Origin: Eurosta solidaginis
Taxonomy: Eukaryota > Arthropoda > Insecta > Diptera > Tephritidae
Reading direction: 5' to 3'
Length of the DNA: 64,000 bases
NCBI RefSeq assembly: GCF_040869045.1
Contig: NC_090322.1
Coordinates: forward strand, 273,446,662 to 273,510,661
Shown here: positions 11,711 through 22,985 of the stretch, piece by piece
Layout: every line of letters begins with the position of its first letter
Position numbering within the stretch: the stretch's first letter is position 1
The notes under the pieces: model-generated
Told to the model about the DNA's origin: nothing
The model's input: the letters and a program-made list of their open reading frames with translations, nothing else
Database searches by the model: none
Position numbers and translations under genes: made by a program

Positions 11711-12949
11711 AATGAATATTCTTTATATACATTTCTTCTGTACGTGTGTTTGTTACTGAACTCCTCTTAAAAAACTGTACCGATTTTTATAAAATTTTGT
11801 GTGTGTGTCCCAGCTAATTTGAGGATGCTACTTTCATTCTTATATTTCCGGTAAGTGGACCAGGGGCTAACCTATTCATAAAAAAATTATGTATTCTTAG
11901 AGAAACTTTCTCAAACATATTCCAATTTAAGTTGCGATATGCTTGAGATTTGGTACGGGTTCCCCCTTTGTCTAGCTTATTAGTTGAGAAATATTTTCTT
12001 TTCCGGAGAGTGGACCAGTGTCGGTGGAATTGTAATTCATCTTATTTGTGGTGCCATTCGTTTTTATTTTATTAGTTAGTTAGGCAGCCTTTCGAATAGG
12101 TTTATCTTAAATATAAAAGCGAATGCAAAATCTCTTGGTAACTTTATAACTCAAGAGTATTGAAATCGGTCGGTAAGGTGAAGCAGGTATACAATATTTG
12201 GTATAGAGCTTTCATGTATAAGGAAATTGAGGAGAGAGGCAAAGTCGTTGGAGAGAAAGTGGGAGTGGAAGTGGAACTCAGGCTGGAAGTGGGACTAGGA
12301 GTGAAAGTGGGATTGTATAGGTATAGAAGGTTTTGATCCACTTAAACCCAACCGGTTCGGCGGTTCAGAGGTATCCAGGAACCGGTTCATGAACTGGTAC
12401 GAATTTTTCCAAGATGATTCGCACTAGTGAACTGAACCAGTTCGATTATTAAGGAGCTTTGCAACCCTGTTACTACCATTGAACGTGTTCATACAAGGAA
12501 ACTTGATCTCGGCAACAGATTGCTAATAACAAAGTGATAGGGCTACGAAGCAAAGGCATCGGGTACGGAGTTACCTGTAGCCGTCGCCCTTCCTCGTCAT
12601 GCCCTCGACCATCAATCGGAAGAAAAGAAATTTGTTGCAGATGATTTGCATAGGAGTATGTATGGCGACATTACACACAAACGAACCCAAAACAACATTG
12701 TCAGCTCCACTCAAGGGTACAATTTTTATATCCTTTAGATACCAGCCTTTGTGGAAGTCTTCACCATGCACAAAAAACTTTTAAATTAGGCCCATAGTAT
12801 ATTCTGAGTGAATACCTTTTTATTAGTAACTTTCTTGTTTGTCCGCTTATTTTCCATCTACAGTTGTGGAATCTTGCAATCGATTTTAAAGTAACTTCCT
12901 GATCAGCCAGAGATTTGAATCTTTGAATAAAGTGTAGATCTTAATATTA
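11711..12949. other. Intergenic; purine-rich simple repeat at 12225-12315
   Basis: No gene was recognised. 12225-12315 is a degenerate GGAGTGGAAGTG-type purine tract resembling 29195-29340. Short ORFs at 12571-12784 have no recognisable homology. Confidence 0.5.
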
Positions 12950-13460
12950 CACTGGACGACGAATTTCAACTTTTTCTCTTTACCAGAAACACCGTTATGA
13001 AATTCGTATGTAAAATCACCCCCTGATTTCGAAAATTGAGTTCATTTTTGATTCTATGGTACCGTTTTTGAGATATTTGCAATTTACCGTTATTCGAAAA
13101 AACCAAAAAGATGGCTCCCTTTAATTACGTATATCTCACGAACGGGTCAAGCAATTGCAAAATCGGAAAGCCGATAAAATTGTCTATAATTGCATCATAC
13201 ATTGTTTTTTGCTCAACCAGACAGTTTTCGAGATATTAGCTTATCATTTCAGATTTTTTTTTTTTTTATGAAAAAATATGAAAAAAATTACTCTTTGCGA
13301 GGGCAGCATTCCAAAACCAAAACTTTTTTTCCAGAAATTTTTTCTTTACGTAAAGCTCTGTTTAATTAGAAAAAAGATAAGCTATCACCGAAGAAAATCG
13401 ATGCCAAACTACGTAAGTTATAAGCGATCAAATAAAAATACCCAGGTTGCGCAACTTTAA
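12950..13460 (+). repeat. Left TIR of CACTG transposon
   Basis: It matches the reverse complement of 15830-16006 joined to 19504-19835 over about 510 bp with scattered mismatches. Landmarks are CCCCCTGATTTCGAAAAT, GAGATATTTGC, GCGAGGGCAGCATTCCAAAA and CCCAGGTTGCGCAA. Confidence 0.88.
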
Positions 13461-13930
13461 TGTATGTATACATACATATATTAAAGGTACAAAGTGCAAA
13501 TGGGATATTATCCGGATAAACGAATAACACCATAACAATGATAATACTTTTTCTTTAAATAAATCAAATAGTACTTTTAATACTCGAATTGTTTTATAGT
13601 AGGTAGAGTGGTTGCATCGAAAGGAAGAGTGGTTGGGTTCGAAACCTGCTGTAGGCATGTAGTTATAAACATGTATTTCCGTCACTTATGGGTAAGTATG
13701 CAGGTAGATTTTCAAAATTATAAGACACAGAAAATATTTTCTTTTCCCCGCTTCGTATAAAAAGGAACCTTTCTGTCTAGGTAAGATTTGATTTTTTCAA
13801 TTTTATTCTTGTTCCGAGTATAAATATGAGTTAATGCGCCCTGAAACTTCATAACATCTGCAAGGCTCGCCGGAGATAGTTCAGTTCATAAGTCAAATTT
13901 CAAAACCGTGATTTATTAAAAAAAAATAAA

Positions 13931-15668
13931 ATGAGTAAAAGGACGCGAGAATTTGAGTGTAATAACGATCCAGATATGTTCTGTTTCATGTGTGGCCAAT
14001 ATACTATCATAAGGCGGCGACGAGTGTTCTCAGACCATATCAAAACTTTATACTCCAAGTATTTTGGCATTGAGCCTAAAAATGCTGAAAAACCATGGCC
14101 ACCGAACACTTTGTGTACATCGTGTCGAGTAAAATTGATTCAGTCGGAATCAGAACAACAAATAAAATTTGATACACCAATGATATGGAGAGAACCTACT
14201 TGCCATTCAATAGAGTGTTATATTTGTCGAACAAAAGTACTTGGCGTTGGAAGATCAAGAAGAGTAACCTATGCCAGCGTACCTACAGTGACATTACCAG
14301 TACAACATTCAACGGCAGTTGCGGATCCAGTTCCATTGTCAACAGTAATATCTCAGTGCGGGGAATCAAGTTGTACTGAATTTCGCATGGGAAACGAGAG
14401 AAACGTTCTGTCACAAGCACAACTTAATGATTGGATAAGAGATTTGGAACTAGGAACAAGGAAAAGGCCGAGATCCACACTTCTCGTATGCAACAATTTA
14501 AATTTGTGCCATCCTATGTTAAGGTGATATATTGTAGAACTCGTCACGAACCATTTTCCAAACACTATACCAAGAAAGACAGTATATGCTACTGCAACGA
14601 CATTCCTGGTATATTCCAAGAGTTTGGTCAAACATATGAATCAAAAGAGTGGCGATTGTTCATAGACAGCAATAAACTGAGCTTGAAGGCTGTATTATTG
14701 CATATTGGTAACAAAAAGCCCTCTATCCCGATCGCACATGCAGTAAATACAAAGGAAACCTACGAGGAAATGCAAAAAATACTCAAATTTATCAAATATG
14801 AAGAGCATGATTGGAAAATATGTTCTGATCTCAAAGTCGTTGCAATGCTATGCGGTCTACAAAGTGGCTACACCAAGCACTGCTGCTTCCTCTGCAAGTG
14901 GGATAGCCGAGCTCGTAAGAACCACTACGTCAGAAAGGATTGGCCGGAAAGAGTCGAGTTTACCGTTGGTGTGGATAACATCAAATACACCCCTCTTGTC
15001 ATGAAAGAGAAACTCATACTTCCACCCTTACACATCAAGCTCGGTCTCATTAAAAACTTTGTTAAGGCTTTGGACAAAGAAGGCGAAGCATTCGACTATT
15101 TGAAAACAATTTTTCCAGATATTTCTCAAGCCAAGATAAAGGAAGGTATTTTTGTTGGACCACAAATAAAAAAGTTGATCAACAATAATCAATTCAAAGG
15201 ACTACTCTCATCAGTTGAGGCAGCAGCGTGGGAATCCTTTGAAAAGGTCGTTGCTTCTTTTCTCGGTAGACACAAAAGCCCTAACTACGAGCAGATAGTG
15301 AAAGACTTAATCAATAATTATGCGAAAATGGGTAAATATTAAAGGTTTATTAAAATTAATTTCCCAAAATTCTATAACTTGTTTACCTAACTAATATTTT
15401 CTTTCCAGGCGTAAATATGTCCTTAAAAATTCACGTTCTGCACTCACATTTGAGATTTTTTCCGGAAAATCTTGGCGACGAAAGTGACGACCATGGCGAA
15501 AGGTTTCATCAGCAAATGAAATTAATTGAGAATCGATATCAAGGATTCTGGGACGTCGCAATGATGGGTGATTACTGCTGGTTTCTCATAAGAGAAACCG
15601 ATCCTAAACTGAATAAGCGTCAAAGTAGAACACATAATTATTTCGACTACATAGTAAAATCAAATTAA
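13931..15668 (+). pseudogene. Transposase-like protein of CACTG transposon, frameshifted
   Basis: It starts at ATG 13931. The N-terminus has a C18-x2-C21...C62-x2-C65 finger, then MIWREP and H92...C96-x2-C99. A linker ends in LSQAQLNDWIRDLEL. The reading frame must then shift by one base near 14455-14465 to continue into the core, which shows Asp in WRLFIDSNKLSLKAVLLH, Asp in ICSDLKVVAMLCGLQSGY, C-x2-C in CCFLCKWDSRAR, and a late Glu in HGERFHQ followed by ENRYQGFWD. These are spaced like D-D-E of RNase-H-fold transposases. An intron of 77 bp (15332-15408, GTAAAT..TTCCAG) restores MGVNMSLK in frame. The protein family is widespread in insects and usually labelled uncharacterized; the transposase role is inferred from the flanking TIRs and acidic residues. 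One frameshift makes this copy defective. Confidence 0.8.
15332..15408 (+). other. 77-bp intron in transposase-like gene
   Basis: The donor G|GTAAATATT follows AAAATG and the acceptor TTTCCAG precedes GCGTAAATATG. Splicing joins ATG-G to GC-GTA, giving MGVNM in frame, as expected from the protein family. Confidence 0.8.
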
Positions 15669-15829
15669 GATAAAGATTGTTAGAATATAGTATAAACATA
15701 AACAAATTTAAAAAAAAGTTAAAAATATGGCTAATTTCATTCATAAATTGAACTTTTAACTAAATAGAAACAGAGCATAGCTAGATATTTCACTCTTCTT
15801 TATACAATACATACGTTTTGAGGTATACG

Positions 15830-16006
15830 TTGAAATTGCGCAACCTGGGTATTTTTATTTGATCGCTTATAACTTACGTAGTTTTGCATCGCTTTTTTTC
15901 GATGATAGCTTATCTTTTTTCTAATTAAACAGAGCTTTACGTAAAGAAAAAATATTTGGAAAAAAAGTTGTAGTTTTGGAATGCTGCCCTCGCAAAGAGT
16001 AATTTT
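15830..16006 (-). repeat. Right TIR of CACTG transposon, inner part
   Basis: It begins TTGCGCAACCTGGG and ends GCAAAGAGTAATTTTT, where the DINE copy breaks it. The outer part resumes at 19504. Confidence 0.87.
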
Positions 16007-19000
16007 TATACTCAGTTGAGCAGAGCTCACAGAGTATATTAAGTTTGATTGGATAACGGTTGGTTGTACATATATAAAGGAATCGAGATAGATATAGACT
16101 TCCATATATCAAAATAATCAGGATCGAAAAAAAATTCGATTAAGCCATGTCCGTCCGTCCGTTAACACGATAACTTGAGTAAATTTTGAGGTATCTTAAT
16201 GAAATTTGGTATGTATGTTCCTGAGCGCTCATCTCAGATCGCTATTTAAAATGAACGATATCGGACTATAACCACGCCCACTTTTTCGATATCGAAAATT
16301 TCGAAAAACTGAAAAAGTGCGATAATTCATTACCAAAGATAGATAAAGCGACGAAACTTGGTAGATGAGTTGAATTTATGACGCAGAATAGAAATTTAGT
16401 ACAATTTTGGACAATTGGCGTGGCACCGCCCACTTTTAAAAGAAGGCAATTTAAAATTTTTCCAAGCTGTAATTTGGCAGTCGTTGAAGATATCATGATG
16501 AAATTTGGCAGGAACGTTACTCTTATTACTATATGTCTGCTTAATAAATATTAGCAAAATCAGAGAACGACCACGCCCACTTTTTAAAAAAATTTTTTTT
16601 TTAAATTCAAATTCAAAAAAAAAAGTTAATATCTTTACAGTATATAAGTAAATTATGTCAACATTCAACTCCAGTAATGATATGGTGCAACAAAATACAA
16701 AAATAAAAGAAAATTTCAAAATGGGCGTGGCTCCGACCTTTTTCATGTAATTTGTCTAGGATACTTTTTACGCCATAAGTCGAACAAAAATTAACCAATC
16801 CTTTTGAAATTTGGTATGGGCATAGATTTTATGATGTTAACTGTTTTCTGTGAAAACAAGCGAAATCGGTTGATGCCACGCTCAGTTTTTATACACAGTC
16901 GTTCGTCTGTCCTTCCGCATGGCCGTTAACATGATAACTTGAGCAAAAATCGACATATCTTTAATGAACTTAGTTCACGTACTTACTTGAACTCACTTTA
17001 TCTTGGTATGAAAAATGAACGAAATCCGACAATGACCACGCCCACTTTTTCGATATCGAAAATTACGAAAAATGAAAAAAATGCCACAATTCTATACCAA
17101 ATACGAAAAAAGGGATGAAACATGGTGAGGTAATTGGATTGTTTTATTGACGCGAAATATAACTTTAGAAAAAACTTTATAACTATGGTTGTGACACCTA
17201 CCATATTAAGTAGAAGAAAATGAAAAATTTCTGCAGGGCGAAATAAAAAACCCTTAAAATCTTGGCAGGTATTACATATATAAATAAATTAGCGGTATCC
17301 AACAGATGATGTTCTGGGTCACCCTGGTCCACATTTTGGTCGATATCTGGAAAACGCCTTCACATATACAACTACCACGACTCCCTTTTAAAACACTCAT
17401 TAATACCTTTAATTTGATACCCATATCGTACAAACACATTCTAGAGTCACCCCTGGTCCACCTTTATGGCGATATTTCGAAACGGCGTCCACCTATAGAA
17501 CTAAGGCCCACTCCCTTTTAAAACCCTCATTAATACCTTTAATTTGATACCCATATGGTACAAACAAATTCTAGGGTCACACCTGGTCCACCTTTATAGC
17601 GATATCTCGAAACGGCGTCCACCTGTGGAACTAAGCATCACTCCCTTTTAAAATACTCATTAATACCTTTCTTTTGATACCCATATTGTACAAACAAATT
17701 CTAGGGTCACCCCTGGTCCACCTTTATGGCGATATCTCGAAACGGCGTCCACCTATGGAACTAAGGATTACTACCTTTTAAAATACTCATTAACATCTTT
17801 CGTTTGATACCCATATTGTACAAACGCATTCTAGGGCCACACCTGGTCCACCTTTATGGCGATATCTCGAAACGGCGTCCACCAGTGGAACTAAGGATTA
17901 CTCCCTTTTAAAATACTCATTAACACCTTTCATTTGATACTCATATTGTACAAACAAATTCTAGGGTCACCCCTGGTCCACCTTTGTGGCGATATCTCGA
18001 AACGACGTCCACCTATGGAACTAAGGATTACTCCCTTTTAAAATACTCATTAACACCTTTCTTTTGATACCCATATTGTACACACAAATTCTAGGGTCAC
18101 TCCTGGTCCACCTTTATGGCGATATCTCGAAACGGCGTCCACCTATGGAACTAAGGATTACTCCGTTTTAAAATACTCATTAACACCTTTCGTTTGATAC
18201 CCATATTGTACAAACAAATTCTAGGGTCACCCCTGGTCCACCTTTACGGCGATATCTCGAAACGGCGTCCACCTATGGAACTAAGGATTACTCCCTTTTA
18301 AAATACTCATTAACACCTTTCTTTGATACCCATATTGTACAAACAAATTCTAGGGTCACCCCTGGTCCACCTTTATGGCGATATCTCGAAAGGGCGTCCA
18401 CCTATGGAACTAAGGATTACTCCCTTTTAAAATACTCATTAACACCTTTGTTTTGATACCCATATCGTACAAACGCATTCTAGAGTCACCCCTGGTCCAC
18501 CTTTATGGCGATATCTCGAAAAGGCGACCACCTATACAACTACCACCACTCCCTTTTAAAATCCTCCTTAATACCTTTAATTTGATACCCATATCGTACA
18601 AACAAATTCTAGGGTCACACCTGGTCCACCTATATGGCGATATCTCGAAACGGCGTCCACCTGTGGAACTAAGCATCACTCCCTTTTAAAATACTCATTA
18701 ACACCTTTCTTTTGATACCCATATTGTACAAACAAATTCTAGGGTCACCCCTGGTCCACCTTTATGGCGATATCTCGAAACGGCGTCCACCTATGGAACT
18801 AATGATTACTCCCTTTTAAAATACTCATTAACACCTTTCTTTTCATACCCATATTGTACAAACAAATTCTAGGGACACCCCTGGTCCACTTTTATGTCGA
18901 TATTTCGAAACGGCGTCCACCTATGGAACTAAGGATTACTCCCTTTTAAAATACTCATTAACACCTTTCATTTGATACCCACATCGTACAAACGCATTCT

Positions 19001-19503
19001 AGAGTCAACCCTGATCCACCTTTATGGCTATATCCCTAAATGGCGTCCACCTATAGAACTATAGCCCACTACCTCATAAAATACTCTTTAACACCTTTCA
19101 TTTGATACCCATATTGTACAAACAAATTCTAGAGTCAACCCTGATCCACCTTTATGGCGATATCCCTAAATGGCGTCCACCTATAGAACTATGGCCCACT
19201 CCTTCATAAAATACTCTTTAACTCCTTTCATTTGATACCCATATCGTACAAACAAATTCTAGAGTCAACCCTGATCCACCTTTATGGCGATATCCCTAAA
19301 TGGCGTCCACCTATAGAACTATGGCCCACTCCCTCATAAAATACTCTTTAATGCCTTTCATTTGATACAAATGTCATACAAACACATTCCAGGGTTTCCC
19401 TCGGTTCATTTTCCTACATGGTTATTTTCCCTTATGTTGTCACCATAGCTCTCAACTGAGTATGTAATGTTCGGTTACACCCGAACTTAACCTTCCTTAC
19501 TTG
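16007..19503 (+). mobile_element. DINE-1/Helentron-like element copy 2, inside a TIR
   Basis: Complete copy from TATACTCAGTTGAG to CTTACTTG, with the same internal order as copy 1. It sits in a T-run of the right TIR. The intact left TIR has 7 T at the equivalent point, while 5 plus 4 flank the insertion, compatible with no duplication or a TT duplication. This is the cleanest empty-site comparison in the window. Confidence 0.82.
17290..19360 (+). repeat. 130-bp minisatellite, about 16 units
   Basis: Same unit as at 1560-2995. The last three units carry a variant (CAACCCTGATCCACC, CCCTAAATGGCG). The array is longer than in the other two copies. Confidence 0.85.
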
Positions 19504-19835
19504 TTTTCATATTTTTTCATAAAAAAAAACGAAAATCTGAAATGATAAGCCAATATCTCGAAAACTATCTGGTTTAGCAAAAAACAATGTATGATGCATT
19601 TATAGCAAATTTTATCGTCTTTCCGATTCTGTAAATTTTTTTGCTTGACCCGTTCGTGAGATATACGTAATTAGAGGGAGACATCTTTTTGGTTTTTTCG
19701 AATAACGGTAAATGGCAAATATCTCAAAAACGGTAACATAGAATCAAAAACGAACTCGATTTTCGAAATCAGGGGGTGGCTTCACATACGAATTTCATAA
19801 CGGCGTCTCTGGTAAATTTTGGCCGTCGGCCAGTG
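19504..19835 (-). repeat. Right TIR of CACTG transposon, outer part
   Basis: It pairs with 12950-13280. It ends with GGCCGTCGGCCAGTG followed by the TTA target duplication. Confidence 0.87.
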
Positions 19836-20153
19836 TTATTATTATTATTCGGCAACGGTGCACTGCGACCTTTATTTAGATCAGGGGTCTGTAATTCATA
19901 GCACAATTGTGCTCTCATTGCGATAGGAAATATTAATTAAAATTTTTGGATACCTAGGATTTGAATATGCTCTTCTTGTACTTTCAGCCCATTACTGTAT
20001 GTAGATACTTTAATTGTACTTAAGTAGCTTTTCAGGATTTTTACTCCATACAACGAAGGGATTAAGAGCCACGTTAGGTTAGGTTTGGTGGTAGCTTCCC
20101 TGATAAGGGAAGCTCACTTGAGCAACATGAAGGTCCGTTGTGATACCACATAT

Positions 20154-20979
20154 TACTTACTTACTTAATTGGCGCTTAACCGTCTAAACGGTTATGGCCG
20201 TCCAACAAGGTGCGCCAGTCGCTCCTTCGCTCCGCCAACCGGCGCCAATTGGTCACATCAAGGGAGTTTAAATCGGTTTCCACCTGTTCCTTCCAACGGA
20301 GTGGGGGCCGCCCTCTACCTCTGCTTCCATAGGCGGGTTCCGATAGAAACACTTTCTTGGCCGGAGCATCATCTTTCATTCGCATAACATGGCCTAGCCA
20401 GCGCAGCCGCTGCGTTTTAATTCGCTGTACTATGTTGATGTCTGCGTATAGCTCGTACAGCTCATCATTAAATCTTCTTCGGTACTCGCCATCGCCAACG
20501 CGTAGAGGTCCATAAATCTTTCGAAGAACTTTTCTCTCGAACACTCCCAAAGCCGGTTCATCTGCTGTTGTCATGGTCCATGCTTCTGCCCCATATAGCA
20601 GGACGGGTACGATAAGTGACTTGTAGAGTATGATTTTCGTTCGCCGAGAGAGGACTTTACTTTTCAATTGCCTACCTAGTCCAAAGTAGCATTTATTGGC
20701 AAGATTGATTCTTCGCTGGGTTTCAGTGCTGATGTTGTTGCTAGTGTTGCTGCTGGTTCCCAAATAAACGAAGTATTTTACTATTTCGAAATTATGGCTG
20801 CCAACAGTAGCGTGGTTGCCAAGGCACATATGCGCTGACTCTTTGCTCGATGACAGCAGGTACTTCGTTTTGTCCTCATTCACCATCAAACCCATCTTTA
20901 CCGCTTCTTTTTCAGTTTGGAGTAAGCAGAACTAACAGCGCGGGTGTTTAGGCCGATGATATCAATGTCATCAGCATAT
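20154..20979 (-). pseudogene. RTE-like retrotransposon 3' fragment C, 11-bp TSD
   Basis: It is flanked by ATACCACATAT at 20143-20153 and 20980-20990. On the minus strand it starts in the RT active-site box YADDIDIIG. After a small frameshift it continues in 240 codons with NEDKTKYLL, VPVLLYGAEAWT, RLRWLGHVMRM and a GRPPLRWKEQVETDL tail. Its 3' end is an AAGTAAGTAAGT repeat, as in RTE-type elements with microsatellite tails. Only the last third of the ORF is present. Confidence 0.8.
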
Positions 20980-20990
20980 ATACCACATAT

Positions 20991-22092
20991 AATAAACTAA
21001 AATAACGGTGACGTAGATATAACTACTTAGAGACCCGTTGGGTAGCAACGATAAAGTTCCGAGTGATACCGATCGCACCCTTGCATAGCACCTCGGGAGA
21101 TCCAAGTGAGTCGCGACCGAAATACTTTCGCCTAGTTCTGGGCAATCAAGCATAAAGTTATTTGGTGATTCCACCTCATCATCCTCCATGCAGCTGCAGC
21201 AGGATGGAGTTTTCAATATATTGAGACGTACCGCATGGATACCCATGGGACAGTGACCCCAATGACCTTTGATAGGTGAGCCTTATTGAATCCAATTATT
21301 TCAATTATTATTGAATCCTGCCATCCACTTTCGGCCAGAAAGATCTTGCTACCCCGCAAGACGTAGTGTCCGCCCAACGTTTGCTGAGTTGATTCGAGGC
21401 CCAGCTATATATGAGCAATCCACAGGTGGCTAGCGGAATCCCGAAATCCCTACAGCCATCTTCATTCGGTTCAGTTGTACCGATTCGGGCCATGAGATCC
21501 GCTTGACAGTTACCCGAAATATCACTATGGCCCAGGACCCAGATAATCTTAATTGTTAAATAATAAACTGTAATTGAGCTCAAGGCCTTTATAGCCGCTT
21601 GGCCATCAGAGTAGATGTTAAATTCCCTAACCGTAGTAGCACTGGATTTCATCCATCGCATCCTTAATCGCAGCAACTTCTGCTTGGAATACACTGCAGT
21701 GATCAGTCAACTTAAACTTGCGGCTTACATTTAGCTCTTGACCAAAGACCCCCCACCAACCTTTACGTCCAACTTCGACCCATCCGTGAACAAGTTAACC
21801 GGTCCCATGCCCCAGATAATTCCTCTTTCCCACTCCTACCTCGGAGGAATGACTGGGGTTGAAGGTTGCATAGGGAGCGGTTATCGGCATACAATCCATA
21901 CGTCCTGTTCGGGATAAAGTCGAAACTGGTAAGAAGGCTAGAGTATCCGAAGTCAGAAAGCCCATAACCCATATCACGAAGCCTGACCAAGGACCGGGCT
22001 GCGGCTGCCTTTCCCGCAATATCTATTGGATGTATGTTCAGCATGACATTCAATGTCAAGGTAGGTGTTGTTTTCAGAGCGCCATTGATACC
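20991..22092 (-). pseudogene. RT C-terminus, RNase H and zinc knuckles of element B
   Basis: Minus-strand blocks in order: MTLNVMLNIHPIDIAGKAAAARS (22059 down), a degraded RNase H with Asp in IYSDGQAAIKAL, WVLGHSDISGNCQAD (21694-21308), and a terminal Cys-rich segment CCSCMEDDEVESPNNFMLDCPE (21246-20971). This is the usual C-terminal order of R1/I-group ORF2 proteins. Frames change between blocks, so it is nonfunctional. Confidence 0.75.
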
Positions 22093-22870
22093 GATTAAGA
22101 GCCACGTTACCTAGATGGGAATATCAGCCTAGTCAGAGCGACGCATTCGCAGAGAATGTGAACCAGCGTTTCATCCTCCAGCTCAAAAAAGCGAAAGCTC
22201 TCGTTTTTTCGTCATCAAGTTTTGATTCATCCGTGAACCAGATCTCTGAGTCAGTGACAGTATATGGACTCCCTTTTTCCCAAAAAGCTCCTTCCACAGT
22301 GAACACCTCAAAATTTCTTGAGATTCTGAACGTAGAGGCATTGCATGACATAGTTACAATACAGGACTTCCTATGAATTTTCGTATTGCTTTCATATGCT
22401 CTGTCATGTTTCCGCTTTCTAATTGGGAGATATTTTGAAGTCTAAGTGCAACAAGTGCTGCGCCTTTCACTATTAGAATAGGGAAGGATGGTAATCACAC
22501 TAAGGCACTAAGTGCATCTGCAGGGAACGTTCTCATCGCCCCCGTTATGCCAATACAAACTAGTCGATGGCGTTTGCTTAATTTTGTTTTTGCTATTCTT
22601 TGCGTGGTCTTCAGACACCCAATTGGGGGCCATTGGCTTCACAACAGTATTAAACGTCCAGTATGCCATTTTGGGAGATAGCCCCCATGTTTTGCCATAG
22701 AATCGAGTGTAGGCGAAGAAAAGCTCGTGTTGCTTTATTTAAGGTAGCATCTAGATGTGCATTTCACGTGAGGGTTGTGTCCAGTGTAACCCCTAGATAT
22801 TTTGCTTTCATTGAAGATCAGATTTTGTAGCCACCCAGGGATATTTCTGGCATAAATAGTTTTCTTTCCG
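22093..22870 (-). pseudogene. R1/I-like non-LTR fragment A (host of B)
   Basis: Decayed minus-strand coding: AKYLGVTLD, then LDATLNKATRAF, a WGLSPK-like phrase in another frame, then IWFTDESKLDD (start of RNase H). It matches the thumb-to-RNase H region of R1/Jockey-group ORF2. Element B inserted into it, so A is the oldest layer of the nest. Confidence 0.65.
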
Positions 22871-22985
22871 GGTAAAATGCACTACGAACCCGCCAGTGAG
22901 AGTACTACACAACAAATCAAACAACTATAAAACTCTCTAAACAATATACCTACCAGAGATCTGCTTTGAGTACTAATAAAATTAA

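Larger units (their letters stand above)
12950..19835 (+). mobile_element. CACTG/TTA DNA transposon with ~510-bp TIRs
   Basis: The termini read CACTGGACGACG on the left and, inverted, CACTGGCCGACG on the right. They are flanked by TTA at 12947-12949 and 19836-19838. The left TIR spans 12950-13460. The right TIR is 15830-16006 plus 19504-19835, split by a 3.5-kb DINE copy. Without that insertion the element is about 3.4 kb. Between the TIRs lies one gene with a Cys-finger N-terminus and an RNase-H-like core (13931-15668). The CACT(A/G) ends, 3-bp duplication and C-x2-C inside the catalytic region recall the CACTA-Mirage-Chapaev group. That placement is inference. Confidence 0.8.
20077..22092 (-). 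mobile_element. R1/I-like non-LTR fragment B with 17-bp TSD
   Basis: It is bounded by the direct repeat GATTAAGAGCCACGTTA at 20060-20076 and 22093-22109. On the minus strand it begins inside the C-terminal part of the RT ORF (GINGALKTTPTLTLNVML) and proceeds through RNase H and a zinc-knuckle tail to a 3' end CCAAACCTAACC. It is 5'-truncated, as usual for target-primed insertions. A third element (20154-20979) sits in its 3' region. Several frameshifts are present. Confidence 0.75.

Noticed and set aside
13590..13665. tRNA gene candidate (canonical B box GGGTTCGAAACC at about 13636)
   Set aside because: Acceptor and anticodon arms do not pair and no proper A box precedes it. At most a SINE relic inside the CACTG transposon.
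20070..20090. TTAGGTTAGG as insect telomeric repeat
   Set aside because: Only two units, and it lies at the 3' end of a non-LTR fragment with a target duplication. Higher flies also lack TTAGG telomeres.
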